A stretch of DNA of 64,000 nucleotides from an uncultured Bacilli bacterium (GTDB taxonomy: Bacteria; Bacillota_I; Bacilli_A; RF39; UBA660): positions 1 to 64,000 of the forward strand of contig CALVKA010000004.1 of NCBI GenBank assembly GCA_944332475.1, read 5' to 3'. Position numbers and translations under genes: made by a program. Positions 6,937 to 16,063 of the stretch are shown here, piece after piece; within the stretch, counting starts at the first letter, position 1, and each line of letters begins with the position of its first letter. Under the pieces are notes generated by a model that saw only the letters and a list, made by a program, of their open reading frames with translations, made no database searches and was not told the origin of the DNA.

Positions 6937-9088
6937 AATAATAAAATATATTCATATCTACTCTTCCGTTAATTCCTGGAACACTTCCATCACTTGTATA
7001 TTGCCAGCCTTCATATGTTCCTTGGTACGTTAGTTGGGGTCCCCATTGAGCAACCCATCCAACATATGGTCTCAATGATGATGGAAATCTTGTTTCAATG
7101 AAATTTTTAGAGGCATAGATTTTTACTTCTACTCCTAAAGCGGATTCTACTTTGTTTGCAAAAGTATGATACATAGTTTCATAATCGGATTGAGTAATGC
7201 CATCGCTACTCTCACCAGTTGATGAGATATGCCAATCTTCTAAATCGTAATAAATTGAGAAGATATTAGAGGCAATATTAGCTTGACTATTTTTAATAAT
7301 ATTAATTAAATTATCTGCTTCCATACTAGCTTCATTTCCATTTTCTGCATAACTAAATAAATATACTGAATATGGTATTCCGAGTCTGTTAAGTTCTGAT
7401 ACATTATGTAAGAAATAAGTATCCATCCAACTTACTCCATAACCAGCTCTTAGAATAACTGCGTCTACTAAACCACTATTCTTTACTGCCTCCCAATCAA
7501 TATCTTCTTGATGAGCAGAAACATCAATTACAATTCTTTGGTTGACATATTTTTCAAATGCTCCCGTAATTTCGTTAAATTGATAATATCTTCCCGCTAT
7601 TCTTTGAATTCCTGTTGCTAAAGAACCATCTGGATTATAATAGAACATAGATCCATCTTGATAAATAAATCCATCAAGGAAACCATCCTCTCCAAAGGCA
7701 TAATCTCTACCATCGACAGTTTGATTTCCAAAGACTACGGTTCCATCCATATTGGAATAAAAGATTTGTAAATTATCACTAGTTAAGTTTTGCCAACCTG
7801 TTAGTAATGCACCTTTCGTTAAACCAAAGAAATAAGTTTTGCCTTCGATTTCTTTAAATCCTCTTACAAGATAATTATTTTCTACGTAATAGGTTTTTCC
7901 TTCGATTTCTTGCCAACCTTGTTTTACGCTTCCATCTTCATATAGATAGAATCTTCCTTCTGGTAGCTCTTGCCAGCCTGTTAGTAGAGCTCCTTTGGTC
8001 ATTCCGAAAAAGTAAGTTACACCGTCAATTGTATAAAAGTCATGTACTGCATATCCATCTTCTGCTATATAATATTTTTTTCCATCTACTTCTTGCCAAC
8101 CATACAATCTGTTTCCATTTTCATCAATTATAAACACTTGATTATTATCTACAATATATAATCCTGAAACTAATACTCCTGTTTCTTTATTAAATTGATA
8201 TGGGGTTCCATCGATTTCTAATGTTCCTCTTACAATATACTTATCTTTTACATAGTAAGTTTTTCCATCTATTTCTTGCCAGCCTTGTTTTATGCTTCCA
8301 TCTTCATATAGATAGAATCTTCCTTCTGGTAACTCTTGCCAACCTGTTAGTAGCGCTCCCTTAGTAATTCCAAAGAAATAAGTCTTTCCTTCAATTTCTT
8401 TAAATCCTCTTGCTATATAATTATTTTCTACATAGTAAGTTTTCTCTTCGATTTCTTGCCAACCTTGTTTTATGCTTCCATCTTCATATAGATAGAATCT
8501 TCCTTCTGGTAGCTCTTGCCAGCCTGTTAGCAATGCTCCTTTGGTGATTCCAAAGAAATAGGTTTTTTCTTCGATTTCTTTAAATCCTCTTGCTATATAA
8601 TTATTTTCTACATAATAAGTCTTTCCTTCGATTTCTTGCCAACCTTGTTTTATGCTTCCATCTTCATATAGATAGAATCTTCCTTCTGGTAGCTCTTGCC
8701 AACCTGTTAGTAGAGCTCCTTTGGTGATTCCAAAGAAATAGGTTTTGCCTTCGATTTCTTTAAATCCTTTTGTTATGTAATTGTTCTCTACATAATAAGT
8801 TTTACCTTCGATTTCTTGCCAACCTTGTTTTATGCTTCCGTCTTCATATAGATAGAATCTTCCTTCTGGTAAGTCTTGCCAGCCTGTTAGTAGGGCTCCC
8901 TTGGTGATTCCAAAGAAATAAGTTTTTCCATTTATTTCTTTAAAACCATGGACCATTTTTCCATTTTCATAATAATAAGTTTTTCCACCTTCGATTACCC
9001 AGCCATTTTCAGTATTGGCATTTGCAACGATAAATGGTGAAAAAAATAACGTTACAAATACTGCTATTAATATGAATTTTCTTTTCAT
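6935..9088 (-). CDS. Secreted GH25 lysozyme with tandem wall-binding repeats
   Basis: A 717-residue exported muramidase. Residues 1-25 are a signal peptide (ending near VANA). Residues about 28-510 are choline-binding-type cell-wall-binding repeats of the form GWQEIEGKTYY and GRFYLYEDGS. Residues 518-717 are the GH25 domain with IDVSAHQ (Asp522), the catalytic pair in IYYDLEDW (Asp615, Glu617), and the C-terminal GWQYTSDGSVPGI. GH25 enzymes cut the MurNAc-GlcNAc bond. The repeat order is N-terminal and catalytic domain C-terminal, as in several Firmicute wall hydrolases. An AGGGAGGAG ribosome site precedes the ATG. It sits alone between terminators inside the glycan locus, so it may remodel wall where the glycan is attached; this is inference. 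The ligand of the repeats is not known. Confidence 0.9.
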   Translation of the reverse strand: MKRKFILIAVFVTLFFSPFIVANANTENGWVIEGGKTYYYENGKMVHGFKEINGKTYFFGITKGALLTGWQDLPEGRFYLYEDGSIKQGWQEIEGKTYYVENNYITKGFKEIEGKTYFFGITKGALLTGWQELPEGRFYLYEDGSIKQGWQEIEGKTYYVENNYIARGFKEIEEKTYFFGITKGALLTGWQELPEGRFYLYEDGSIKQGWQEIEEKTYYVENNYIARGFKEIEGKTYFFGITKGALLTGWQELPEGRFYLYEDGSIKQGWQEIDGKTYYVKDKYIVRGTLEIDGTPYQFNKETGVLVSGLYIVDNNQVFIIDENGNRLYGWQEVDGKKYYIAEDGYAVHDFYTIDGVTYFFGMTKGALLTGWQELPEGRFYLYEDGSVKQGWQEIEGKTYYVENNYLVRGFKEIEGKTYFFGLTKGALLTGWQNLTSDNLQIFYSNMDGTVVFGNQTVDGRDYAFGEDGFLDGFIYQDGSMFYYNPDGSLATGIQRIAGRYYQFNEITGAFEKYVNQRIVIDVSAHQEDIDWEAVKNSGLVDAVILRAGYGVSWMDTYFLHNVSELNRLGIPYSVYLFSYAENGNEASMEADNLINIIKNSQANIASNIFSIYYDLEDWHISSTGESSDGITQSDYETMYHTFANKVESALGVEVKIYASKNFIETRFPSSLRPYVGWVAQWGPQLTYQGTYEGWQYTSDGSVPGINGRVDMNIFYY
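8221..8941 (-). repeat. Tandem 180-bp coding repeats in the lysozyme gene
   Basis: Four units of exactly 180 bp (boundaries at 8401, 8581 and 8761) are nearly identical in DNA as well as protein. A further, more diverged unit lies at about 7861-8040. Each unit encodes 60 residues, starting GFKEIEGKTYFFG and ending near VENNYI. High DNA identity implies recent unequal exchange or copy-number change. Confidence 0.9.
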
Positions 9089-9112
9089 TTCCTACTCCTC
9101 CCTAGTATTTAA

Positions 9113-9144
9113 ATTATATCATAGAAAAGGATAATTTCTATGAT
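9113..9144 (-). promoter_or_regulatory. Inverted repeat abutting a -10 element upstream of the lysozyme gene
   Basis: A 10-bp perfect inverted repeat (9118-9127 with 9135-9144, seven-base loop) touches a minus-strand TATAAT at 9113-9118. It could be a weak terminator for the GT2-GT4 gene ending at 9149 or an operator for the lysozyme promoter. There is no clean T-run, so the role is open. Confidence 0.5.
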
Positions 9145-9148
9145 TAAA

Positions 9149-11476
9149 TTATCCATTATTTCTATTTCTCATTAATAACTTGTAAAATAAGATAAATACT
9201 GCTGGAATTGATTGAATTAAAAACTTGATAAAATATAGTAAATTCTTTAGAACTTGATATAGTGTCCTTGCAGCATTTAATATTGTTAGTGCTTCTTGTT
9301 TTGCATGTGCTCTATTTAATACTTTAGATACTCTTCTTTTTAGGTAATATAATCTTCCTTTTTTTCTTGGCTTTCTATTTGGATCATAATAAATATCAAA
9401 TTTTGCTTCTAAATAGTTTTTACAATAGTAGAAATATTCCTTAAATAAACTTTCTATTGCTAAATTATATTCCATGTAGTTATTTACTGGATATTTCGTA
9501 TTTTTTTTCTTTTCTTCCTTAATGCTCTCATCAAATATTTTGGAGAATTTTTCTCCCATTTTGTCTAGGGTAAATCCCTCTTGAATTTTCTTCCTACAAT
9601 TCTTTTTTATCTTATCTATATTTTGTATGACTCTTTCTGTTTCTTTTACATAGTTGTTTATTTCTTCTTCATATTCTTCTTCTGTTGCATCTTCATGATA
9701 GTGTACAATTCCTCCTACAGTATCATCAATTAATTCTGTTTGACCACCTACATCTGTAGAGATCACTGGTACTCCCATGGATAGTGATTCATAAGATGTT
9801 AGTGCCAATCCTTCTAGAGAAGAACAGTTTAATGTCATATCACTTAATGCATAGATTTCTTCTGTGTTTTGGATCATTCCTAACATGATAAAGTTATCGT
9901 CTATTTGACTACTTACATCATGATACAAATACCCGTCTCCTGCAATTACAAAATATAAATTAGGATTTTTTTCTACTAATCTTTTACCTATTTCTACAAA
10001 CATTGTTGGTCTTTTTTCATGAGATAATCGAGCAATAAAAGAAATAACAGTCTTGTCTTGTGGAATTTGATATTTTTCTCTCATTTCTTTTTTATCATAC
10101 TTTGCTGGATTGAACTTTTTATCATCCGTCCCAATGTATAATGTTTCTACATTTTTTCTATGATAATCTTTTATTAATTGATTTTTTGTAAAGTTATTAC
10201 ATACATAAGTCATTGTTAAATATGGATCTACATCCATAGAACATCTTCCAAATCCTTCTCTTGGATCTGCTAAATCGATAGAATGGATATAATCAATAAA
10301 TGGTACTTGTGGATATTTTCTTTTTAGATATGGAATCATATAATATCCATATTGCGTATTACTAACCATAACCAAATCTATATTTCTTGATTCCATCATG
10401 TAATCGGCAAAATTGATATAATCGCTTCTTTCTAGGAATGTTGACATATCATATACCTCTGAACAAATTTCTTCATAATCTTGTCTAATTACGTTATCAT
10501 TTGGTGTTGTCATTAAGAGAATCACTTCATATTTTTCTTTATCTAATCTTTTAATTAAATCAATATTAAAGAAATCTGCTCCACCTGTTACAGCCCATGG
10601 GATTATAAATAAGATTTTAGTTTTTTGGTCTTTTTTATATTTAGGCAAGACCATATCAGGATGTGCTTTCACGATATCATATTGTTTTCCTTCTCTTGGA
10701 AATTGAATGATATCAACATCATTAGTAATCCTACTAGCTGTTTCATTTACATAACGCATTGCATTTTCTTTGTTTTTGTTTGCCCTAGAAAATTCTCCGG
10801 AATTTGAATAACGATACCAGAAGATTGGCGCGTTTACTCGGATAGGAACCTTTCCTTTTTCTAAAAGCTTTAACCATAAATTCCAGTCTTCATACATAGC
10901 TTTTTCTTTGATTCCAAAACATCCAACTTCTAATAGGTCTTCTTTTCTAACCATGGTACTAATACAAATCAAGTTTTCTTCTTTTTCGTCATCTACAGTT
11001 AAATATTTTTCCCATAAGAATTCTTTTTCACCAAAGTTTACCATAGTTGCATAAGCAAAAGAGCCTTCTGGATGTGTTTCTAGTGTCCAGTATAGACACT
11101 CTAGCATGGTTTTATCTAGAATATCATCACAATCTAGAAAGAAGATATATTTAGTTTCTGCACTAGCATTATCTATACCATAATCTCTAGCAATAGATGG
11201 TCCTCCATTTTCTTTGTGAAAAACTCTAATTCTTTTATCCATCTTAGCTACTTCATCTAGTTTTTTTAATGATTCTTTATCTTTTGAACCATCATCTACT
11301 ATAATCCATTCAAAATAAGGATAGGTTTGACTAAATACACTATTAGCTGTTTCTAATAATGTTTTTCCACCGTTATAAAATGGTGTAATAATACTAATCG
11401 TTGGTTCTTCTGTATTTTTTATTTCGCCAATTAACTCTATTTCTTTTCCCGGTCTTTTACTGTAATCAAAGTTCAT
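9149..11476 (-). CDS. Bifunctional glycosyltransferase: GT2 domain fused to GT4 domain
   Basis: A 775-residue protein. Residues about 25-240 are a GT2 (GT-A fold) domain with ISIITPFYNGGKTL, IIVDDGSKD and the metal/nucleotide site FLDCDD. Residues about 285-640 are a GT4 (GT-B fold) domain opening with KILFIIPWAVTGGADFF and carrying ISFIARLSHEKRPTMF and ESLSMGVPVISTDVGG. The tail (640-775) has a basic helix pair and a hydrophobic segment (about 735-765), suggesting membrane attachment. Such proteins add two sugars in succession to a lipid-linked or polymer acceptor; the sugars cannot be told. Its first 11 bases overlap the end of the preceding GT4 gene, so it is the last gene of the 15179-to-9149 operon. 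Confidence 0.88.
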   Translation of the reverse strand: MNFDYSKRPGKEIELIGEIKNTEEPTISIITPFYNGGKTLLETANSVFSQTYPYFEWIIVDDGSKDKESLKKLDEVAKMDKRIRVFHKENGGPSIARDYGIDNASAETKYIFFLDCDDILDKTMLECLYWTLETHPEGSFAYATMVNFGEKEFLWEKYLTVDDEKEENLICISTMVRKEDLLEVGCFGIKEKAMYEDWNLWLKLLEKGKVPIRVNAPIFWYRYSNSGEFSRANKNKENAMRYVNETASRITNDVDIIQFPREGKQYDIVKAHPDMVLPKYKKDQKTKILFIIPWAVTGGADFFNIDLIKRLDKEKYEVILLMTTPNDNVIRQDYEEICSEVYDMSTFLERSDYINFADYMMESRNIDLVMVSNTQYGYYMIPYLKRKYPQVPFIDYIHSIDLADPREGFGRCSMDVDPYLTMTYVCNNFTKNQLIKDYHRKNVETLYIGTDDKKFNPAKYDKKEMREKYQIPQDKTVISFIARLSHEKRPTMFVEIGKRLVEKNPNLYFVIAGDGYLYHDVSSQIDDNFIMLGMIQNTEEIYALSDMTLNCSSLEGLALTSYESLSMGVPVISTDVGGQTELIDDTVGGIVHYHEDATEEEYEEEINNYVKETERVIQNIDKIKKNCRKKIQEGFTLDKMGEKFSKIFDESIKEEKKKNTKYPVNNYMEYNLAIESLFKEYFYYCKNYLEAKFDIYYDPNRKPRKKGRLYYLKRRVSKVLNRAHAKQEALTILNAARTLYQVLKNLLYFIKFLIQSIPAVFILFYKLLMRNRNNG

Positions 11477-12755
11477 CTACTTCACCTCTATTTTTCTTTC
11501 TGTCAATTTTTCTAGCAAGTCTTCCGATAATAGACTTTCTTAAATATGCATTTAATTGGTTTATTTCTTTATATAAATCTTGTGTTCTTAAATATAATTC
11601 TTTGTTTTCTTGTTCTAAATTTTTAATTTTTTCTGAATAATAATTAAGTCCTAAAAAAACACTCTCTAAGTTACTTTCTTTTTTTAATGGAGAAATATCT
11701 AGATATACACTACTTGATATAGCTAAATTGTTTGCGACATAATGGTAATTATCATCTAGTATTTCTAATAATTCTTTTTCCGTATAGTTAAACAATTCAT
11801 CTTTATCATTATCTAAGTTAATACCTGTAAAGTTTTCTTCAATTGCTTTCTTTATATTTTTTGGTGTAATCAAGATTACATTTTTTTTGTATCCACAGAC
11901 AACAGCAGGTTTCTTTGAAGCAACTGCTTCTAGCATACACCTATCTACGCCTAGTAAAATATCTGCTTTCTCTATTTCTGGAATCATATCAGAAACAGCA
12001 CCTTTAAAGGTAATGTTTTTATCCTGATATTTATTTACCATTTCTTCAAATAACTCTCCATCTCCTACTATTGTTAAAGTTGCACTAGAATTATATTTTT
12101 CTCTATAATAATTGTAAAACTCAACGGCCGTATCGATAGATGTTCTTTTTTGTTCAGAAATTCTTCCAAACCACATCAATTTATTGAACTTCTTTGGAAT
12201 TTTGTTAACTTTTTTATCAGGATACTTACTAAAATCTAAACTGTTATTGATTACTAAGTATTTTTCTTTTGGTAATTTAAACAGTTCTATGTGTTCTTGT
12301 TTTACTTTATCTGTAATAGCAATTATTTTAGAGGCACATTCAAAATAGATAGGAAATAAAACTTTATATATATCATAATGATCCATAAACCACTCACAAG
12401 TTTTAGGAACAATATTATGTAAATAAGCGATGTATGGAATATTAGTTTCGAATACTACTGGTAAAATATATGGAACGCAAGAAAATTGATGTACATAGAT
12501 AAAATCTATTTTTTTCTCTTTTACAAAGTTTGTAAGCCATTTTACCTTTTCCATGTTAATATTATTTTCTAATTTAAAATCAAACTCTATAAATTCAATA
12601 TTTTTTAATTTTTTTAAATTTTTTGATAATAGCCCTTCTCTAGCTAATACATAACATTTTATTTTTCTTCTTGTAAATTCTTCTACTTGGGTAATTGTAA
12701 AAGTCTCAACCCCACCTATTCCTAATTGTTCTAAACAAATTAATGCTTTTTTCAT
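11466..12755 (-). CDS. GT4-family glycosyltransferase with C-terminal coiled coil
   Basis: A 429-residue retaining glycosyltransferase of the GT-B fold. The N-terminal domain has LEQLGIGGVETFT (the GGxE/A donor-side loop) near residue 8. The C-terminal domain has LMWFGRISEQKR near 193 and a VDRCMLEAVASKKPAVV segment in place of the usual EGxxxxxxEAxxxGxP. Residues about 372-429 form a coiled coil ending in a basic SIIGRLARKIDRKK tail, a pattern repeated in neighbouring enzymes. The start has GGAGG upstream; the stop is UGA and overlaps the next gene. It probably adds one sugar of the surface glycan from a nucleotide-sugar at the inner membrane face. Confidence 0.85.
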   Translation of the reverse strand: MKKALICLEQLGIGGVETFTITQVEEFTRRKIKCYVLAREGLLSKNLKKLKNIEFIEFDFKLENNINMEKVKWLTNFVKEKKIDFIYVHQFSCVPYILPVVFETNIPYIAYLHNIVPKTCEWFMDHYDIYKVLFPIYFECASKIIAITDKVKQEHIELFKLPKEKYLVINNSLDFSKYPDKKVNKIPKKFNKLMWFGRISEQKRTSIDTAVEFYNYYREKYNSSATLTIVGDGELFEEMVNKYQDKNITFKGAVSDMIPEIEKADILLGVDRCMLEAVASKKPAVVCGYKKNVILITPKNIKKAIEENFTGINLDNDKDELFNYTEKELLEILDDNYHYVANNLAISSSVYLDISPLKKESNLESVFLGLNYYSEKIKNLEQENKELYLRTQDLYKEINQLNAYLRKSIIGRLARKIDRKKNRGEVDEL

Positions 12756-12770
12756 ATTTCCTCCAATATA

Positions 12771-15179
12771 TTATCTATGTAAAATTTTATTTAATATATT
12801 TCCTACCTTATCAATAATCTTAAATCTCTTGCTGTTATAGATTTGTTTTATTTGTTCTTCTAGTTCTTTATTTCTATTTATTAACATTTCTTTTTCTTTA
12901 TTATCACTACTCATAATTTTATAATTTGATAAATCAGATAGTATTTTTAACTCATTATTTTCTAAATCATTAAAAACTTGATTTCTTTCTAATGGTCTTT
13001 TTACTGATTCAATTAAAGATGGATTATATTTGATTATATTATTAATATCAGTAGCTATTGTAGTAAAATTGTTTTGAACTTTATTATATAATTTTTTACC
13101 TTTTTCATTTTTCAATATAACAGCTGATACGCCCAAGTTGTCAAAAAGTTCACGATGCACATGATATATTCCCCAGTAATCACCTAATATAATATCTGCA
13201 GGATTGTTGTCTAATCCCTTTGCTGGACAGTTGTAACAACTTTCTCTTAAAGTAAAATTATTAATATAAAGATTCATTAGTGAATCTTCCGTGAAAGTGT
13301 AACTTTTGCGGATTCTTTTAGATTCAAACTCAATTGTTGATTTGTCCCAACCATTTGTTTTAGAGCGGTACTTTACAGACTTCATTTTAGTTTCAAATTG
13401 TTTTTCAAATTCATTAATTCGTTTTTTTAATAATTTATCATTTATAACACCATGACAAATTACACTTACTGTATATAGATTTTCATAATCTTTGTTTAAA
13501 TACTTCTTCAATCCTAGTATTTGACAAGGCGTTCCAGAAAACAATACTTTTTTCTTTTCTTTTAAATCTTTTTGTACTTGTTGAAATATATTATTTAAAT
13601 TACTTTGAGCATATTTAGAACCTTTTATTTTTATTAAATCTTTTTTATTTGTAATTCTAGTATGTTTTACTTTAAAATTATTTAGCTCTGCTCCATAAAC
13701 TATACCATTTTCATCTAGTATTTGTGTTGCTAAAAAGTGGAATACGCCTCCTGATGAACTTGCCTTTCTAACTTCATCTGATTTAGCTTTTACAGCGTAG
13801 CCCTCAATCTCTTCAAATTTGGTTTTTATTGGGTGAAGTGCACTACAATAATTTCGGCACTTATTACAATGAATACATTTATCTAAATCTATTTCTGGAT
13901 ATAAGAACCCTTCTTTATTTTCTACAAATTTAATGGCATTAACAGGACAAATGTTTAGACATGCACTACAACCTGTACATTTATCTTTTGGACAAACATA
14001 TTTTTTATCTAAATAATCTAATCTGTTAAGCATTTCTTTATACAGATTTTTAGCATTTGTTTTTACTACTTTCATCTTTTCTTCTAGAGTTTCTTTTATC
14101 TTTTTCTTATTCTTTTCTATATATTTAAACTTGTTAATTAGTGCATCTTTTTGTAGTTCTTCTGTTGGTAAAACATAATCTTGGTAATTTCCAAATAAAT
14201 CTTCTGCAATTCCACGTGATTTTACACTATAACCAATTACTAAAGTTGGAACTCCTGTTGAATAAGCAGCGATTGAAGCATGAGTTCTGGCAGCAACAAG
14301 CAAATCACATTTTGAAATAATATATTTTATTTCTTGACAATCATATTCACCGTCATCTAAATAAATTCTATCTTCATCTGGGTAAAGTTCTTTTATTTTT
14401 TTCAATACACTTAAATCACTTACTTCTTCTACTGCTACATGTGGTAATAAAGCAATCGAATAAGTAGTATTGTTTAATATATGATCTATAAATTCTTTAA
14501 TTGATTCCTCATTATCTTTTGTTTTGATTGTTAATGGGCTTAAATTTAGTCCAATTACTTTTCTATTTTTATACCATTTTGATAATTTTACTTTTTTAGG
14601 TACTAATGAAAAAGCAGGATCTGGTACTAACATTAATCTGTCTTCATCAATGTATTTTTTTATTGCGTTATAACTTATTTTTTCTCTAATCATTAATAAA
14701 TCATATTTTTTTAAATCATTAATTAATTCTAAGTCATGCATTTCATCATATAAGGAAGCTCCCCATAAAACTGTTTTTTTATTTAATTCTTTAGCTTTTG
14801 TATTTATAGCATAAATCCATTCATTTACACCATAACAATAGTTATCTCCTCCTATATGAATACAAATATCTGAATCTTTCATTTCTTTAATTACGTCACG
14901 CTCATAAAACCATTCGTAGTTATTATAATCAAAAGGAATACTTTTAATATGTTCAAACTCTTTCTTTTCATCTTCATTAAATTCTTCTTCATTTTGTTTG
15001 TGATGATTAACAAAATATTTTATTCTGTCTTTATACATATTTTTATCATGTTCATAATCAAATGTAGCAGCTACTATTTCGACATTTGAATCAATTTGAG
15101 CTATAGTAGAATTTACTAATGCTTCACAGCCTCTATTTTGCAGCGATCCAATTCCATATAATAAAATTTTTTTTACCAT
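12771..15179 (-). CDS. Polysaccharide pyruvyltransferase / 4Fe-4S / FrhB-like fusion protein
   Basis: An 802-residue fusion. Residues about 10-340 match the polysaccharide pyruvyltransferase domain (LLYGIGSLQNRGCEA, IHIGGDNYCYG near 108, AARTHASIAAYSTG near 296). Residues 396-445 hold two 4Fe-4S motifs: C401-C404-C407-C411 and C435-C438-C441-C445. Residues about 455-750 match the F420 hydrogenase/dehydrogenase beta-subunit domains (ASSSGGVFHFLATQ, FSGTPCQILGLKK, NPADIILGDYWG). Residues about 760-802 are a coiled coil with a basic end. Both halves occur separately in capsule and exopolysaccharide loci. The first ketal-links pyruvate to sugars; the second is a flavin/iron-sulfur oxidoreductase of unsettled substrate there. 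It is the first gene of the three-gene operon down to 9149. Confidence 0.85.
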   Translation of the reverse strand: MVKKILLYGIGSLQNRGCEALVNSTIAQIDSNVEIVAATFDYEHDKNMYKDRIKYFVNHHKQNEEEFNEDEKKEFEHIKSIPFDYNNYEWFYERDVIKEMKDSDICIHIGGDNYCYGVNEWIYAINTKAKELNKKTVLWGASLYDEMHDLELINDLKKYDLLMIREKISYNAIKKYIDEDRLMLVPDPAFSLVPKKVKLSKWYKNRKVIGLNLSPLTIKTKDNEESIKEFIDHILNNTTYSIALLPHVAVEEVSDLSVLKKIKELYPDEDRIYLDDGEYDCQEIKYIISKCDLLVAARTHASIAAYSTGVPTLVIGYSVKSRGIAEDLFGNYQDYVLPTEELQKDALINKFKYIEKNKKKIKETLEEKMKVVKTNAKNLYKEMLNRLDYLDKKYVCPKDKCTGCSACLNICPVNAIKFVENKEGFLYPEIDLDKCIHCNKCRNYCSALHPIKTKFEEIEGYAVKAKSDEVRKASSSGGVFHFLATQILDENGIVYGAELNNFKVKHTRITNKKDLIKIKGSKYAQSNLNNIFQQVQKDLKEKKKVLFSGTPCQILGLKKYLNKDYENLYTVSVICHGVINDKLLKKRINEFEKQFETKMKSVKYRSKTNGWDKSTIEFESKRIRKSYTFTEDSLMNLYINNFTLRESCYNCPAKGLDNNPADIILGDYWGIYHVHRELFDNLGVSAVILKNEKGKKLYNKVQNNFTTIATDINNIIKYNPSLIESVKRPLERNQVFNDLENNELKILSDLSNYKIMSSDNKEKEMLINRNKELEEQIKQIYNSKRFKIIDKVGNILNKILHR

Positions 15180-15232
15180 GATATACCTCTTTTCGTTTTC
15201 TTTATACCCTTTCCATCTTTATATCTAAGTAC

Positions 15233-15241
15233 ATTATAACA
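15233..15241 (-). promoter_or_regulatory. Extended -10 promoter element of the pyruvyltransferase operon
   Basis: Minus-strand TGTTATAAT, about 54 bases before the ATG at 15179. No good -35 is seen, as expected for an extended -10 promoter. Confidence 0.5.
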
Positions 15242-15270
15242 AATATAACTATTTATTACAACGAAACAAA

Positions 15271-15290
15271 AAGCAACCAAATGGTTGCTT
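15271..15290 (-). terminator. Terminator of the ABC exporter operon
   Basis: An 8-bp stem (15271-15278 with 15283-15290) with a four-base loop and a following T-rich stretch on the minus strand. It overlaps the permease stop codon. Confidence 0.85.
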
Positions 15291-16062
15291 ACAGTTCTTC
15301 AACAAAACTCTTTTCAAGTTTTTTAAATATTTTATAGCCAATGATAACTAAGAATATACTTCCAATTCCCCAGATCCCTAAAACAGACCAATGTGGCATT
15401 TGATGATAATAAAGTATTGCACGGTAAGCTTCTACTAATTGGGCCATTGGATTTAAATTTAATATCCATTGAAATTTCGCTGGTAACATGTTTGCTTGAT
15501 ATACAATAGGTGTTGCATAAAATCCTAACATTAATATTACACTTACAAAATGGTCAACATCTCTTACAAATACTGTTATAGCAGAAAGAATAAATGTTAA
15601 AGCTAATGTAATAAGATATTGGATTAATACTAATACTGGAAATAGTAATAAATGAATTGAAAAACCTACTCCACTAAATATAATAAAAGCAAACATAATG
15701 ATACAAGTAATTAAGAAATTAACCAATTGACTGGTTGTAACAGAAATGGGAATAATTTCTCTTGGAAAATATACCTTTTTTAAGATAGCTCCGTTAGCAA
15801 CAACACTACCGGTTCCCATTTGAATGGCCGTTGTAAAGAAGTTCCATGGAATTAGAGCAACAATCATAAAGATTGTATAGTTTTCTACATTTACTCTTAA
15901 AATATAAGGGAATACAAAAGAATATACGGCTAGCATTAATAATGGATTTAAGAAGGTCCATAATACTCCTAACCATGATCCCTTATATTTACCACGAATT
16001 TCTTTTTTAATATTGGTCTTTAATAATTCACGATAATTATATAATTCTTTAAATACTTTCAT
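15289..16062 (-). CDS. ABC-2-type polysaccharide/teichoic acid export permease (TagG-like)
   Basis: A 257-residue permease with about six membrane helices. The opening (MKVFKELYNYRELLK...IRGKYKGSWLG) is the standard N-terminus of TagG/RfbA/Wzm-type exporters. It works with the ATPase encoded next to it to move an undecaprenyl-linked glycan across the membrane. The ATG at 16062 is preferred over a GTG at 16071, because AAGGTG is about ten bases from the ATG but one base from the GTG; the stop of the ATPase gene is then one base away. A Wzy/ligase-like protein is also present in the locus, so either two glycans or a mixed route are made here. Confidence 0.9.
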   Translation of the reverse strand: MKVFKELYNYRELLKTNIKKEIRGKYKGSWLGVLWTFLNPLLMLAVYSFVFPYILRVNVENYTIFMIVALIPWNFFTTAIQMGTGSVVANGAILKKVYFPREIIPISVTTSQLVNFLITCIIMFAFIIFSGVGFSIHLLLFPVLVLIQYLITLALTFILSAITVFVRDVDHFVSVILMLGFYATPIVYQANMLPAKFQWILNLNPMAQLVEAYRAILYYHQMPHWSVLGIWGIGSIFLVIIGYKIFKKLEKSFVEEL

Positions 16063-16063
16063 T

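Noticed and set aside
8221-8941. Regular 180-bp repeats as a possible CRISPR or satellite array
   Set aside because: The period is a multiple of three, the repeats lie in one long frame, and they encode known wall-binding units; there are no unique spacers.
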